Assembly (NCBI GenBank): GCA_027484825.1 | Contig: JAIXSE010000023.1 | Span: forward strand, 19,150 to 83,149 | Direction: 5' to 3' | From: Rubrivivax sp. | GTDB lineage: Bacteria > Pseudomonadota > Gammaproteobacteria > Burkholderiales > Burkholderiaceae_C | Length of the DNA: 64,000 nt | In this document: positions 15,536-24,966 of the stretch, piece by piece | Numbering within the stretch: the first letter of the stretch is position 1 | How the letters are laid out: each line of letters begins with the position of its first letter | Translations under genes and position numbers: made by a program | Notes under the pieces: generated by a model | What the model saw: only the letters and a program-made list of their open reading frames with translations | The model's database searches: none | What the model was told of the DNA's origin: nothing

Positions 15536-17245
15536 ATGTTCCAAAGCTTCCGACTCTCCATGGCCTGGCTGCACACCTGGTTTGGCCTGGTGCTGGGGTT
15601 TGTGCTGGTGGTGGTGTTCTTCTTCGGCTCGCTGTCGGTGTTCGACCGTGAAATCGACCGCTGGGCGATTCCGCAGTCCCGCTTCGAGCCGCAACCGATG
15701 CCCTCCTTCGACAAGATGCTGGCGCCGGCACTCGCCGCCATGCAGCCGGACCCGGCCGTGGTGGCCGGCGTCAAGGACCGGGTCAACGGCCCGCTGCCCC
15801 AGCGTTTTGAGGAGGTGAAGACCTGGGGCGTCTACACCACCCATCGCGACCCGGTGACCACGGTGTTTGCCGGCTTTGCGGTGCCGAATGCGAAGGACCC
15901 GGAGGAGACGCTGTGGGCCGTGCATGCAATGGACCCGCGCGACGGCAAGCTGCTGCCGCAGAGCCAGCTGGCCATTGGCAGTCAGTGGTTCTATCCGATG
16001 CATTACAGCTTGAATGTGACCTGGCGGGAGCTGGGCACCTGGGTGGTGGGCTTTGCCGCGCTGATGATGCTGGCCGCGCTGGTCAGCGGTGTGGTGATGC
16101 ACCGCAAGATCTTCCGCGAGTTCTTCACCTTCCGTCGCAACAAGAGCACGCAGCGCAACACGCTGGACCTGCACAACCTGACGGGTGTGGTCGCCCTGCC
16201 CTTTCACTTCTTCTTTGCCTTCACCGGGCTGGTGATCTTTGCGGGCATCTATTTCCCGGTGGCGCATACCCAGCTCAATGCACTGCATGAGCTGAGCGAG
16301 AAGATCGAGGCGTCGGAGACCGGGCTGCCGCATGAGCGTGCAGGCGTGGCCACGCCCATGGCTTCAGTAGATGCGATGGTGGCCGAGGCGCAGCGGCGCT
16401 GGCAGGCCAAGGGCATGGCGGGAGAAGTCGGCTACCTGCAGGTGCAGCACCCGGGCGATGCCAATGCGTATGTGAGCGTCTACCGGGCCGGCACCGACCG
16501 CGTGGCGCTGACCGGCGAAGGCATCCACTTCAAGGCCAGCACCGGCGAACTGCTGCGGGAAGATCCGCCGCGCACGGTGGTGGACAACACCACGGAATTC
16601 CTCGAAGGCCTGCATCTGCAGCATTTCCGGCACTGGCTGCTGCGATGGCTGTATGTGCTGGGCGGGCTGACCGGCTGCGTGTGTATCGCCACCGGCTTCA
16701 TCTTCTTTGTTGAGAAGCGCAAGGCGCAGCATGCCAAGGCAGGCAGCCAGGGCAGCCGCGTGGTGGATGCGATGGCCGTGACGACGATGACCGGCATGCT
16801 GATCGCAACCGTTGCGATGCTGCTGTCCAACCGCTTGCTGCCGGAGGACCTGGTCGGCAAAGGACTGTGGGAACAGCGGGTGTTCTGGGGCGCGTGGGCA
16901 CTGGCCTTGGTCCATGCGATATGGCGCAGCGCGCCGGTGGCGTTGGGGCGGATGAATCCGGCTTGGCGTGAGCAATGCATCGTTGTGGCCGGGGTGGCGA
17001 TGGCGGCCGTGGTGGCCAATGCGGTGAGCACTGGGGATCACCTTCTGCGGACGCTGGCCCATGGGTACTGGCCGGTGGCGGGCGTGGACCTGAGCTTACT
17101 GGTGCTGGCGGCGGTGTGCGGCATGGCGGCCCGTCGCTTGGGTGCTCGGGCCAAGGCTCAGCAAACGCAGGCGCGGTCCGGGGCTGAGGAGACTCGCCAG
17201 GCCGCAGTGACCGGTCTCGCATCCGCGGAGGTGGGCCGTGGTTGA
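15536..17245 (+). CDS. PepSY-associated transmembrane protein (ferric-siderophore reductase-like)
   Basis: 569 residues. It starts at the ATG at 15536 with GGAGA upstream. TM1 is LHTWFGLVLGFVLVVVFFFGSLSVF, followed by a large periplasmic segment, further TM helices (VVGFAALMMLAALVSGVVMH, VVALPFHFFFAFTGLVIFAGIYF), the PepSY-type region and a C-terminal membrane bundle. Conserved His in LHTW, MHRK, LDLHNL and HFRHWLL fit the PepSY_TM family, some members of which reduce iron from siderophores at the inner membrane. It overlaps the next gene by 8 bp, so the operon is translationally coupled. Confidence 0.9.
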   Translation: MFQSFRLSMAWLHTWFGLVLGFVLVVVFFFGSLSVFDREIDRWAIPQSRFEPQPMPSFDKMLAPALAAMQPDPAVVAGVKDRVNGPLPQRFEEVKTWGVYTTHRDPVTTVFAGFAVPNAKDPEETLWAVHAMDPRDGKLLPQSQLAIGSQWFYPMHYSLNVTWRELGTWVVGFAALMMLAALVSGVVMHRKIFREFFTFRRNKSTQRNTLDLHNLTGVVALPFHFFFAFTGLVIFAGIYFPVAHTQLNALHELSEKIEASETGLPHERAGVATPMASVDAMVAEAQRRWQAKGMAGEVGYLQVQHPGDANAYVSVYRAGTDRVALTGEGIHFKASTGELLREDPPRTVVDNTTEFLEGLHLQHFRHWLLRWLYVLGGLTGCVCIATGFIFFVEKRKAQHAKAGSQGSRVVDAMAVTTMTGMLIATVAMLLSNRLLPEDLVGKGLWEQRVFWGAWALALVHAIWRSAPVALGRMNPAWREQCIVVAGVAMAAVVANAVSTGDHLLRTLAHGYWPVAGVDLSLLVLAAVCGMAARRLGARAKAQQTQARSGAEETRQAAVTGLASAEVGRG

Positions 17246-17546
17246 TTCACTGGTTCTTCAGTTGGCGGCGGCCGCTGCCGCCATCGTCGGATTCGGTTGG
17301 CTGGCGCTGGCCATGGACAGGCATTGGGAACAGGCACATGGCGATCGGCCGCAGCCGGCGCTCGCGGTCCGGGTGATGCGCGTGATGGGGACGGTTGCAT
17401 TGGCTGCGTCCTTGGCGCTGTGCCTGAGCGCGGACCATGCGTCGATGGCAGTGCTGGTGTGGCTGATGCTGCTGGCGGCGGCGGTGCTGACCGTCGCCAT
17501 GACGCTGTCGTGGCGGCCGCAATGGCTGCGTTATCTGTGGCCGTGA
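17238..17546 (+). CDS. DUF3325 family membrane protein
   Basis: 102 residues with three membrane segments (LVLQLAAAAAAIVGFGWLALAM, VMGTVALAASLALCLS, VLVWLMLLAAAVLTVAMTLSW). The C-terminus RPQWLRYLW is typical of this small family, which accompanies DUF3649 and PepSY proteins in iron-uptake operons. It overlaps the PepSY gene by 8 bp, and its 3' end overlaps the convergent histidine kinase gene by 16 bp. Confidence 0.85.
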   Translation: MVDSLVLQLAAAAAAIVGFGWLALAMDRHWEQAHGDRPQPALAVRVMRVMGTVALAASLALCLSADHASMAVLVWLMLLAAAVLTVAMTLSWRPQWLRYLWP

Positions 17547-19117
17547 GGCGCTGCTGGGCGCAGCGCGTGAAGCACTTCCTGCACATCCACGGGTTTGACC
17601 AAGTGGTCGTCAAACCCGGCGCTGCTCGCCGCCAGCTTGTCCAGCGGCTGACCGTAACCGGACACCGCCACCAACCTCACGCCGGCGAGTGACGGGTCGC
17701 TGCGCACCTCGCGGGCCACTTCCAGGCCGCTGAGCATGGGCATGCCAATGTCCAGCAGCACCACGTCCGGCACCTGCTCACGGATGAGCTCCAGGGCCCG
17801 CAAGCCGTCATGCGCGGTTGCGACCTGATGGCCCAATGCGCGCAGCAGTATGGCGAGGCTGTCGGCGGCATCGATGTTGTCGTCGACGATCAGCAGTCTG
17901 CGGCTGGTGAGCTCACCGCCCTGCTCGGGTGAGTCGCTTGAGCGGGAGGTCGAACGGATAGCACCGGCGCCCTCCACAAGCAGCGGGAAACGCACCGACA
18001 CGACCGCCCCTTGGCCAAGCCCGTCGCTGAAGGCCTGCGCACTGCCGCCATGATGCTGGGCGATGCTGCGGACCAATGCCAGCCCGAGGCCCAGGCCGCT
18101 TTCGCCACGGCTGTAGCGGCTCTCGGCCTGCGAGAACGGCTCGAAGGCGCGCTGGAGCGTGTCCGGCTCCATGCCGATGCCGTTGTCCGACACCGAGAGA
18201 CAGGCTTCATGGCCCTGCTGCCGGAGCCTGAGTTCGATGTGGCCGGGCGGGGTCGTGAACTTGACTGAGTTGTTCAAGAGATTGGAGACCAGCTGGATCA
18301 GGCGCGTGCGGTCCCCTTGCATCCACAGGGGCTCTGACGGCCAATCAACGGTAAGCGCATGGCCCCGTTCGTCCAAGGTCGGGCGCATGCCCTCAACCGC
18401 TTCCTTCACCACATCGACCAGGTCCACCCGCTCCATCGTCAGCCGCACCTTGCCGGTGGTGACGCGGCTGACATCGAGCAGATCTTCCACCAGCCGGTTG
18501 ATGTGACGCACCTGCTTGGCCGCCACATCCAGGCACCACTGCGAACGCGGGCTCTGCGGCTCACGGGCCATGATGGCCAGCACGTTCATGATGGGCGACA
18601 GCGGATTGCGCAGTTCGTGCGACAGCATGGCGATGAACTCGGTCATGCGGCGACCCTCGTCCTGCAACGCGGCCATGCGGCGGCGGTCGCTGAGGTCGCG
18701 GGTGACTTTGGCGAAGCCGAGGAATTCGCTGTCACTGCCGTAGATGGCGGTGATGACGACGTTGGCCCAGAAGGTGGACCCATCCTGCCGCACGCGCCAG
18801 CCTTCGTCCTCGACACGGCCGCGCTCGTGGGCCAGGGTCAGCTCCTTTTGGGGCCAACCGGCGGCGACATCGGCCGGGGTGTAGAAGATGGAAAAGTGCT
18901 TGCCGATGATGTCGGCTGCGGCGTAGCCCTTGATGCGCTGGGCGCCCGCATTCCAGGTGGCGACGTGGCCGGCAGGGGTCAGCAGGAAGATGGCGTAGTC
19001 CAGGACGCCTTCAACCAGGTGGCGGTAGGTGGCGTCGCCGGCGCTGCGCAGGCGGCGGATGTGCTCGTCTTCGTGCTCAGCGGCTGGCGGTTCCTGCTCG
19101 CGCTGCAATCCCGACAT
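17531..19117 (-). CDS. Hybrid sensor histidine kinase/response regulator (PAS-HisKA-HATPase-REC)
   Basis: 528 residues, soluble. A PAS domain (~residues 30-145; VEGVLDYAIFLLTPAGHVATWNAGAQRIKGY) is followed by the HisKA dimerisation domain with phospho-acceptor H167 in MLSHELRNPLSPI. The HATPase domain has N-box NLLNNSVKF, G1 DNGIGM and G2 GLGLGLALV. A C-terminal receiver domain has IVDDNIDAADS and the acceptor aspartate in VVLLDIGMPML. No transmembrane segment is seen, so a cytoplasmic signal (redox, light or ligand via PAS) is likely. I start at the ATG at 19117 with GGAAGG upstream rather than at 19180. No cognate output regulator lies next to it. Confidence 0.93.
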   Translation of the reverse strand: MSGLQREQEPPAAEHEDEHIRRLRSAGDATYRHLVEGVLDYAIFLLTPAGHVATWNAGAQRIKGYAAADIIGKHFSIFYTPADVAAGWPQKELTLAHERGRVEDEGWRVRQDGSTFWANVVITAIYGSDSEFLGFAKVTRDLSDRRRMAALQDEGRRMTEFIAMLSHELRNPLSPIMNVLAIMAREPQSPRSQWCLDVAAKQVRHINRLVEDLLDVSRVTTGKVRLTMERVDLVDVVKEAVEGMRPTLDERGHALTVDWPSEPLWMQGDRTRLIQLVSNLLNNSVKFTTPPGHIELRLRQQGHEACLSVSDNGIGMEPDTLQRAFEPFSQAESRYSRGESGLGLGLALVRSIAQHHGGSAQAFSDGLGQGAVVSVRFPLLVEGAGAIRSTSRSSDSPEQGGELTSRRLLIVDDNIDAADSLAILLRALGHQVATAHDGLRALELIREQVPDVVLLDIGMPMLSGLEVAREVRSDPSLAGVRLVAVSGYGQPLDKLAASSAGFDDHLVKPVDVQEVLHALRPAAPHGHR

Positions 19118-19341
19118 GTCGCTTCCTTCCCGGTCTTGGGCCGTTTGTTTGCAATGCTGGACTTGGAACGATCGGTTCAACCCACGGTGCGGGTGCCAAG
19201 GGTGGGAGTGTGCGGCAATTGCCGGTCCCGGGCGAGTTGATCATGCGTGCGGTTCAGGAGGGATCTCCTCCCATGATTCTGCTGCGCAGCACGCCCTTCA
19301 ATTGGAAAATGTCGGTTCTCGCTACGGAGATCTTTCACCCT

Positions 19342-19842
19342 ATGGAAGACGAACAGATTGATATGACCTCACACGATCATGTCCAGGTTGCAGTGGAGGG
19401 CGCGCTATCGAAAGGCGCTGAGTGGGTTCCGGCAGAGTACGTCGAAGACGGAAAGTGGCGTCTGCTTCGATCCCCTCTTTATGCGATGCAGCTTGCAGCA
19501 GGCGACACCATCAAGGTTAGTCCCAACGAAACCGGTAGTTTTGAGATTATTTCCCGGGGAGGAAACGTAGCTGTCCACTTCTATCTTCCCAATTCTCAGT
19601 TGGATGATCCTGAAGCAACCAGTGCCGCTGCGGGTGAGCTCGCGTCAAAAGTCGCCAAGTTGAAAGGTCGGTTGGATGGCAAGACTCTGGGCTTAATGGT
19701 ATTTACCATTCCCCTTGAGACGACATTCGGAGCCATCGAAGAGATATTCGATGCGGCAGTCAATGATCGACCGGGTGCCCAGTGGCAGTTTGTGAACGTT
19801 TATGACCCGACAACGGGGGAACCGTTGGGGTGGTGGGAGTAG
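19342..19842 (+). CDS. DUF4265 domain protein
   Basis: 166 residues from the ATG at 19342; the ATG at 19363 (MTSHDHVQVAV) or one nearer 19243 is also possible. The pattern HVQVAVEGALSKGAEWVPAEYV, LYAMQLAAGDTIKVS and the C-terminal VNVYDPTTGEPLGWWE fits the DUF4265 family, whose function is unknown and whose members sometimes sit next to toxins as putative immunity proteins. Base composition is visibly lower in GC than the flanks, suggesting acquisition. No toxin partner is seen in the neighbouring genes. Confidence 0.75.
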   Translation: MEDEQIDMTSHDHVQVAVEGALSKGAEWVPAEYVEDGKWRLLRSPLYAMQLAAGDTIKVSPNETGSFEIISRGGNVAVHFYLPNSQLDDPEATSAAAGELASKVAKLKGRLDGKTLGLMVFTIPLETTFGAIEEIFDAAVNDRPGAQWQFVNVYDPTTGEPLGWWE

Positions 19843-20078
19843 TCACCGCCCAGATCCAGGCCGTGTCGCGTGGCCAAGCCGTGCAGCTCCAGGGCCGCGG
19901 CGCAGGGCCGCGTGAGTGAGTAGCTCATCGGAGGCGCCATGCGCGTTGCGCCGGGCCAGCAACTCGGCGTGCTGCGAGGCGCTTGCTCAGCGCTGAACGA
20001 TTGGGAACGCAGCGCGAGGACTGTTCTTCAGTCCTTCACGCTCGCTTAGGGGGTGATGAGGCCTTGATCGGACCCTGT

Positions 20079-21185
20079 TCAGGCCAACCCGCGCAGCGGA
20101 TGCTCCGCACTCCCCCACGGACTGACAAAGAACCTCGCCACCTCCGCCGCATCCAACTGATCCACGCTCACCGGATTCCACTTCGGCGCATGGTCCTTGT
20201 CCACCGCCAGCGCCCGGATCCCCTCCACCGTCTCACTGGCCGCGCCCGGCCGCAGATGGAAGCAGTGATGCACCAGATCCCGCTCCATACGCAGATCGTC
20301 CGCCAGGGACATCCCCCGCGCCCGCCGCACCTGCTCCAGCGTCACCGCCATCATCAGCGGCGAGCGCTTCTTCAGCATCTCCAGCGTCGCCTGCGCCCAC
20401 GGATCCGCGTCCGCTGCGAGCGACGCCATCAGCGCCGGCACCGACGCCGCGCTGAAATGCTGATTGATCTTCTGCCGCGCTTCCCAATGCTCAGCATCCG
20501 GCGCCAGGTCCGCCCGCTCCATCACCGTGGCCACCACATGCTCGGCGCTGTCCTGATGCCCGGTGCGGAAGGCCTCGATGATCGCCGGCAGCTCGCTGCT
20601 CTTCACGAACACATCCCCCAGGCCCAGCTCGATCGCGTCGCCCGCGCCGATCATCTGCCCGGTCAGCGCCAGCCACTCCCCACTGAAGCCCGGGCAGCGC
20701 GACAGAAAATACCCGCCCCCCACATCCGGGAACAGACCGATATTCGTCTCCGGCATCGCCAGCTTGGAGTGCTCGGTCACCACCCGCAGCTTCGCCCCCT
20801 GGCTGATGCCCATGCCGCCACCCATCACCACCCCATCCATCAAGGCGATGTAGGGCTTGGGGAACTGGTGGATGAGATGGTTAAGCGCGTATTCCTCAGT
20901 GAAAAACGCGTCCAGCGCGGCATCCCCGGCCAGCGCGGCCTGATGGAAGAAACGGATGTCGCCCCCGGCGCAGAACGCGGCCGGCTTGCCTTCGCGGCCA
21001 GCGCCCAGCACCACCACCGCCTGGATGCGGGCATCCGCCGCCCAGGCCGTCAGCAGCGTGGTCAGGTCGCGAATCATGGCCAGCGACAGCGCATTGAGCG
21101 CCTGCGGACGGTTCAGGGTGATCAGGCCCAGGCAGCCATTGACCTCGGCCAGGACCAGGCCTTCAGATTGCAGCGACGGAATCAC
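20079..21185 (-). CDS. 3-hydroxyisobutyryl-CoA hydrolase (crotonase superfamily)
   Basis: 368 residues. It has the crotonase oxyanion-hole segments AAFCAGGDIRFFHQ and DGVVMGGGMGISQGAKLRVVTEHSKLAMPE, and continues with NIGLFPDVGGGYFLSRCPG, the signature separating HIBYL-CoA hydrolases from enoyl-CoA hydratases. The ~370-residue length and C-terminal ARFFVSPWG also fit. The enzyme releases 3-hydroxyisobutyrate in valine degradation. The start is a GTG at 21185 with GGAG ~10 bp upstream. No other valine-catabolic gene is adjacent. Confidence 0.92.
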   Translation of the reverse strand: MIPSLQSEGLVLAEVNGCLGLITLNRPQALNALSLAMIRDLTTLLTAWAADARIQAVVVLGAGREGKPAAFCAGGDIRFFHQAALAGDAALDAFFTEEYALNHLIHQFPKPYIALMDGVVMGGGMGISQGAKLRVVTEHSKLAMPETNIGLFPDVGGGYFLSRCPGFSGEWLALTGQMIGAGDAIELGLGDVFVKSSELPAIIEAFRTGHQDSAEHVVATVMERADLAPDAEHWEARQKINQHFSAASVPALMASLAADADPWAQATLEMLKKRSPLMMAVTLEQVRRARGMSLADDLRMERDLVHHCFHLRPGAASETVEGIRALAVDKDHAPKWNPVSVDQLDAAEVARFFVSPWGSAEHPLRGLA

Positions 21186-21572
21186 GACGTCAAATCTCCA
21201 GTACGGGGCCGCCTCGTACGCTCACGTGCGTGCATGTGCGGCCATTTCTTTTATCAAACAACGCGGGCAGCACCATAACACCCCCAACCCGCCGATGCAG
21301 GACCCCTCATCTTGACGGATCCCCTGACGAGTCCAGTCACGCCATCGCTCACGATGTCGTTCAAGAGGTCGCTCACGAAATCGCCGACGCAAGTGCCAAC
21401 GAAAGCCCTGCCGCCCGGCAAGCGGGAATGATGCAGAACTTTCCCCGCAGCCAAAAGAGCAAAAGGTCATGTGAAAAAACAAAGAGCGTCGCAGTGCGAC
21501 GCTCTTTGAGGGGTCTGCGAGCCCATCCCTCTGACCCGGAAGTCAGGCGGGATGCGGCCGCAAGGCCGGGGC
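21186..21572. other. Intergenic region between typA and the hydrolase gene
   Basis: 387 bp without a recognisable gene. It carries the typA terminator (21472-21507) and presumably the promoter of the minus-strand hydrolase gene. Short reading frames across 21230-21480 have no domain similarity that I recognise. Confidence 0.6.
21472..21507 (-). terminator. Rho-independent terminator of the rimP-to-typA operon
   Basis: AAAGAGCGTCGC and GCGACGCTCTTT form a perfect 12-bp stem (21481-21492 and 21496-21507) with a 3-base loop. On the minus strand the stem is followed by GTTTTTTC. It lies 65 bp after the typA stop. Confidence 0.9.
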
Positions 21573-23396
21573 TCAGCTGCGCTGGGCGCGCTTGCGTTCG
21601 TTTTCCGTCAGGAAGCGCTTGCGCAGGCGGATCGACTTCGGGGTGATCTCCACCAGCTCGTCGTCCTCGATGAATTCCACGCCGTATTCCAGCGTCAGCT
21701 CGATCGGAGGTGTGATCTTGATGGCGTCTTCCTTGCCGCTGACACGGAAGTTGGTCAGCTGCTTGGTACGGGTGGCGTTCACCACCAGGTCGTTGTCGCG
21801 GCTGTGGATGCCAACGATCATGCCCTCATACACCGGGTCGTTCGGCTTGACGAACATGCGGCCGCGGTCGTCCAGCTTGCCCAGGGCGTAGGTGAAGATT
21901 TCACCGGCGTCCATCGAGATCAGCACGCCGTTCTTGCGACCGGCGATGTCACCCTTGTGCGGCTCATAGCCGTCAAAGATGTTGGAGATCAGGCCGGAAC
22001 CGCGGGTCAGGTTCAGGAATTCGTTGCTGAAGCCGATCAGGCCACGGGCCGGAATGCGGTATTCCAGGCGCACACGGCCACGGCCGTCCGGTTCCATGTT
22101 GACCAGTTCACCCTTGCGCTCGCCCAGAGCCTGCATCACGCCGCCCTGATGGCCTTCTTCCACGTCGGCCGTCACCAGCTCGATCGGCTCGTGGCGCACG
22201 CCGTCGATGTCCTGGAACACCACGCGCGGCTTGGACACGGCCAGCTCATAGCCTTCCCGGCGCATGTTTTCCAGCAGGATGGTCAGGTGCAGTTCACCGC
22301 GGCCCGACACCTCGAAGATGCCGTCTTCGTCGGTTTCCTTCACGCGCAGGGCGACGTTGTGCTGCAGTTCCTTCTGCAGACGGTCCCAGATCTGGCGGCT
22401 GGTAACGAACTTGCCTTCACGGCCGGCCAGCGGCGAGGTGTTGACGCAGAAGTTCATCGTCAGCGTCGGCTCGTCCACCTTCAGCATCGGCAGCGGGGCC
22501 GGGTTGGTGGGGCTGGTCACCGTCACGCCGATACCGATCTCGTCGATGCCGTTGATCAGCACGATGTCGCCGGGGCCGGCTTCCGTGGTCTGCATGCGGT
22601 CCAGACCCTGGAAGGTCAGCACCTGGTTGATGCGGCCCTTGATGCTCTTGCCGTCCGGGCCTTCCATCACCAGCACGTCCATGGACGGCTTCAGGGTGCC
22701 CTGGCTGATACGGCCCACGCCGATGCGGCCGACGAAGGTGGAGAAGTCCAGCGCGGAGATCTGCAGCTGCAGCGGCGCGCTCGGGTCGCCGCTTTGCGAC
22801 GGCACGTGCTTCAGGATGGTGTCGAACAGGGCGGACATGTCCTCGCCCCACTTCTCGCCCGGTGCGCCCTCTTCCAGCGACGACCAGCCGTTGATGCCCG
22901 AGGCATACACGACCGGGAAGTCCAGCTGTTCGTCATTGGCGCCGAGCTTGTCGAACAGGTCGAACGCGGCGTTGATGACGGCGTCGGGCTTGGCGCCCGG
23001 CTTGTCGACCTTGTTCACCACCACGATCGGCTTCAGGCCCAGGGCCAGCGCCTTCTTGGTGACGAAACGGGTCTGCGGCATCGGGCCTTCCTGGGCGTCG
23101 ATCAGCAGCACCACACCGTCCACCATGGACAGGGCGCGTTCCACTTCGCCGCCGAAGTCCGCGTGTCCCGGGGTGTCCACGATGTTGATGTGGGTGCCCT
23201 TCCAGCTGACCGCGCAGTTCTTGGCCAGGATGGTGATGCCACGTTCACGTTCGATGGCGTTGTTGTCCATCACCGTGTCGACGACCTTCTCGTGCTCGGC
23301 GAAGGTGCCGCTCTGGCGAAGGAGCTGGTCCACCATGGTGGTCTTGCCATGGTCGACGTGGGCGATGATGGCGATGTTGCGGATTTGCTTGCTCAT
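21573..23396 (-). CDS. typA: Ribosome-associated GTPase TypA/BipA
   Basis: 607 residues, the exact usual length. The GTPase motifs are [16 protein letters not shown] (G1), RGITI (G2), [12 protein letters not shown] (G3) and NKVDKPGAK (G4), followed by EF-G-like domains and the BipA-specific C-terminus with GRGELHL and YKPHKGD-type sequence ([17 protein letters not shown]). The start is MSKQIRN at 23396. BipA acts in 50S ribosome assembly and stress adaptation. It is the last gene of the rimP-nusA-infB-rbfA-truB-typA run and is followed by a strong terminator. Confidence 0.98.
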   Translation of the reverse strand: MSKQIRNIAIIAHVDHGKTTMVDQLLRQSGTFAEHEKVVDTVMDNNAIERERGITILAKNCAVSWKGTHINIVDTPGHADFGGEVERALSMVDGVVLLIDAQEGPMPQTRFVTKKALALGLKPIVVVNKVDKPGAKPDAVINAAFDLFDKLGANDEQLDFPVVYASGINGWSSLEEGAPGEKWGEDMSALFDTILKHVPSQSGDPSAPLQLQISALDFSTFVGRIGVGRISQGTLKPSMDVLVMEGPDGKSIKGRINQVLTFQGLDRMQTTEAGPGDIVLINGIDEIGIGVTVTSPTNPAPLPMLKVDEPTLTMNFCVNTSPLAGREGKFVTSRQIWDRLQKELQHNVALRVKETDEDGIFEVSGRGELHLTILLENMRREGYELAVSKPRVVFQDIDGVRHEPIELVTADVEEGHQGGVMQALGERKGELVNMEPDGRGRVRLEYRIPARGLIGFSNEFLNLTRGSGLISNIFDGYEPHKGDIAGRKNGVLISMDAGEIFTYALGKLDDRGRMFVKPNDPVYEGMIVGIHSRDNDLVVNATRTKQLTNFRVSGKEDAIKITPPIELTLEYGVEFIEDDELVEITPKSIRLRKRFLTENERKRAQRS

Positions 23397-23476
23397 GGTG
23401 AGGCTTTCGCTTTCGGGCTTTCTTCGGAGACTCTGAAGTTCTTGGGAATCGGTGAATCGGTCGTGCGCCTGTTGGC

Positions 23477-24430
23477 TCAGCCAGCCGCCTGCATGAGCAT
23501 GGAGGCGATCTCGGTGGGGCTCAGCAGCCGGTCGGCGATCAGCTCGCCCCCGGTGATGTGCCCACTGCCCAGAAAGGCGCGCGGCATCTGGCCGTAGACC
23601 CGCACTTGCGGGGCGTCGGCCAGCGCCACACGGCGGCGCATGCCGGAGAGGAAGCGGCCAGCCTCCTCGTTGCTCAAGACCACCTCGGGCCATTCGCCCA
23701 GCAGGCTGTCGGGGGCCGTCAACCGGGCCAGACGCGCGGTGTCGTCCATGGCTTCCAGCTGTTCCAGCGTGACGGCCTGCTCGACCCGGACCGGGCCGCT
23801 GCCGGTGCGCCGCAGCGCCGCCAGATGCGCCCCGCAGCCGAGCCGCTCGCCGATGTCCTCGGCCAGGGTGCGGATGTAGGTGCCTTTGGTGCAGCGCACG
23901 TCCATCACCAGCAGCGAGGCTTCAGCCTGCCACTGGACGATGTCGAGCGCATGAATCGTGATGAGACGGGGCTGCCGCTCCACCGTGATGCCTTCGCGCG
24001 CCAGCTCGTACAGGGCCCGGCCCTGGTGCTTGAGCGCGGAATACATCGGGGGCAGCTGCGAGATGGGGCCCTTGAAGGCGTCGCAGGCGGCCTGGATCTG
24101 CTCGGGCGTCACGCTCACTGCGCGCTGCTGGAGGATCTCGCCTTCGCCGTCACCGGTCGTGGTGGTGATGCCCAGCTGCAGCGTGGCGCGGTAGCTCTTG
24201 TCGGCTTCCAGGCTGACCTGGCTGAACTTGGTGGCCGCACCAAAGGTGAGCGGCAGCAGGCCGGTGGCCAGCGGGTCCAGCGTTCCGGTATGGCCGGCCT
24301 TCTCCGCCCGCATCAGGCGCTTGACCTTCTGCAGGGCGTCATTGCTGGACAGGCCCAGCGGCTTGTCCAGCATCAGCACGCCGTGCACGGCGCGCTTTTC
24401 GATCTTGGGGCGGGGAACGACGGCGTTCAT
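23477..24430 (-). CDS. truB: tRNA pseudouridine(55) synthase TruB
   Basis: 317 residues. The catalytic Asp lies in HTGTLDPLATGLLPL. The N-terminal VHGVLMLDKPLGLSSNDALQKVKRL and the downstream YSALKHQGRALYELAREG and RCTKGTYIRTLAEDIGERLG are family signatures. It makes pseudouridine 55 in the T-loop of tRNAs. I choose the ATG at 24430; a GTG 6 bp upstream is in frame. It lies 56 bp after rbfA. Confidence 0.97.
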   Translation of the reverse strand: MNAVVPRPKIEKRAVHGVLMLDKPLGLSSNDALQKVKRLMRAEKAGHTGTLDPLATGLLPLTFGAATKFSQVSLEADKSYRATLQLGITTTTGDGEGEILQQRAVSVTPEQIQAACDAFKGPISQLPPMYSALKHQGRALYELAREGITVERQPRLITIHALDIVQWQAEASLLVMDVRCTKGTYIRTLAEDIGERLGCGAHLAALRRTGSGPVRVEQAVTLEQLEAMDDTARLARLTAPDSLLGEWPEVVLSNEEAGRFLSGMRRRVALADAPQVRVYGQMPRAFLGSGHITGGELIADRLLSPTEIASMLMQAAG

Positions 24431-24486
24431 GATCACTACACGGCAGCCCCGCGGGGCTGCGCTTGAAACAGGGGGCGGATGGACGG

Positions 24487-24867
24487 TCAGTCTTCTTTGG
24501 ACTCATCGTCCAGCGCACGGCTGGCATTGGCCTTGGAAATCAGGGCGCTCATCTCGGCTGCACGTTCGGTGGTGCGGTCGAAATGGAAATGCAGGCTGGG
24601 CACGGTGTGGATCTGCAGCCGCTTGAACAGGCCGTTGCGCAGGAAACCGGCCGCTTCATTGAGCGCCTCCTGCGTTTCATCCGGGTTGCCCACCAGCAGG
24701 GAGAAATAGACCTTCGCATGGGCGTAGTCTGGCGTGACCTCAACGGCACTCACCGTGACCATGCCAATGCGCGGATCTTTCAGATCACGGATCAGCTCGG
24801 CCAGATCGCGCTGGATCTGGTCCGCCACCCGCAGACCGCGGTTAGGAATCGATCGCTTATGACGCAT
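24487..24867 (-). CDS. rbfA: 30S ribosome-binding factor A
   Basis: 126 residues, the usual length. The KH-like fold signatures are [44 protein letters not shown] and [19 protein letters not shown]. RbfA matures the 5' end of 16S rRNA and is important at low temperature. I start at the ATG at 24867 (MRHKR), preceded by GAGG, rather than 12 bp further upstream. It follows infB with a hairpin in the gap. Confidence 0.97.
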   Translation of the reverse strand: MRHKRSIPNRGLRVADQIQRDLAELIRDLKDPRIGMVTVSAVEVTPDYAHAKVYFSLLVGNPDETQEALNEAAGFLRNGLFKRLQIHTVPSLHFHFDRTTERAAEMSALISKANASRALDDESKED

Positions 24868-24917
24868 CTCTGACCTCAATCATCCAAAACACTAAAACAG
24901 CTCTTCATTAAACGCAA

Positions 24918-24942
24918 ACCCCGCCTGATCATCAGGCGGGGT
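24918..24942 (-). terminator. Hairpin between infB and rbfA (partial terminator or processing site)
   Basis: ACCCCGCCTGAT and ATCAGGCGGGGT form a perfect palindromic stem. On the minus strand it is followed by TTGCGTTTAA, a weak T-run. Since rbfA, truB and typA continue in the same direction, it probably attenuates or processes the transcript rather than ending it fully. Confidence 0.55.
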
Positions 24943-24966
24943 ATGAGAGACGCGGTGGAGCGTCGC

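Noticed and set aside
21573..23693. A longer TypA starting at 23693
   Set aside because: The upstream part overlaps truB in antiframe and lacks homology. [19 protein letters not shown] at 23396 is the normal TypA start.
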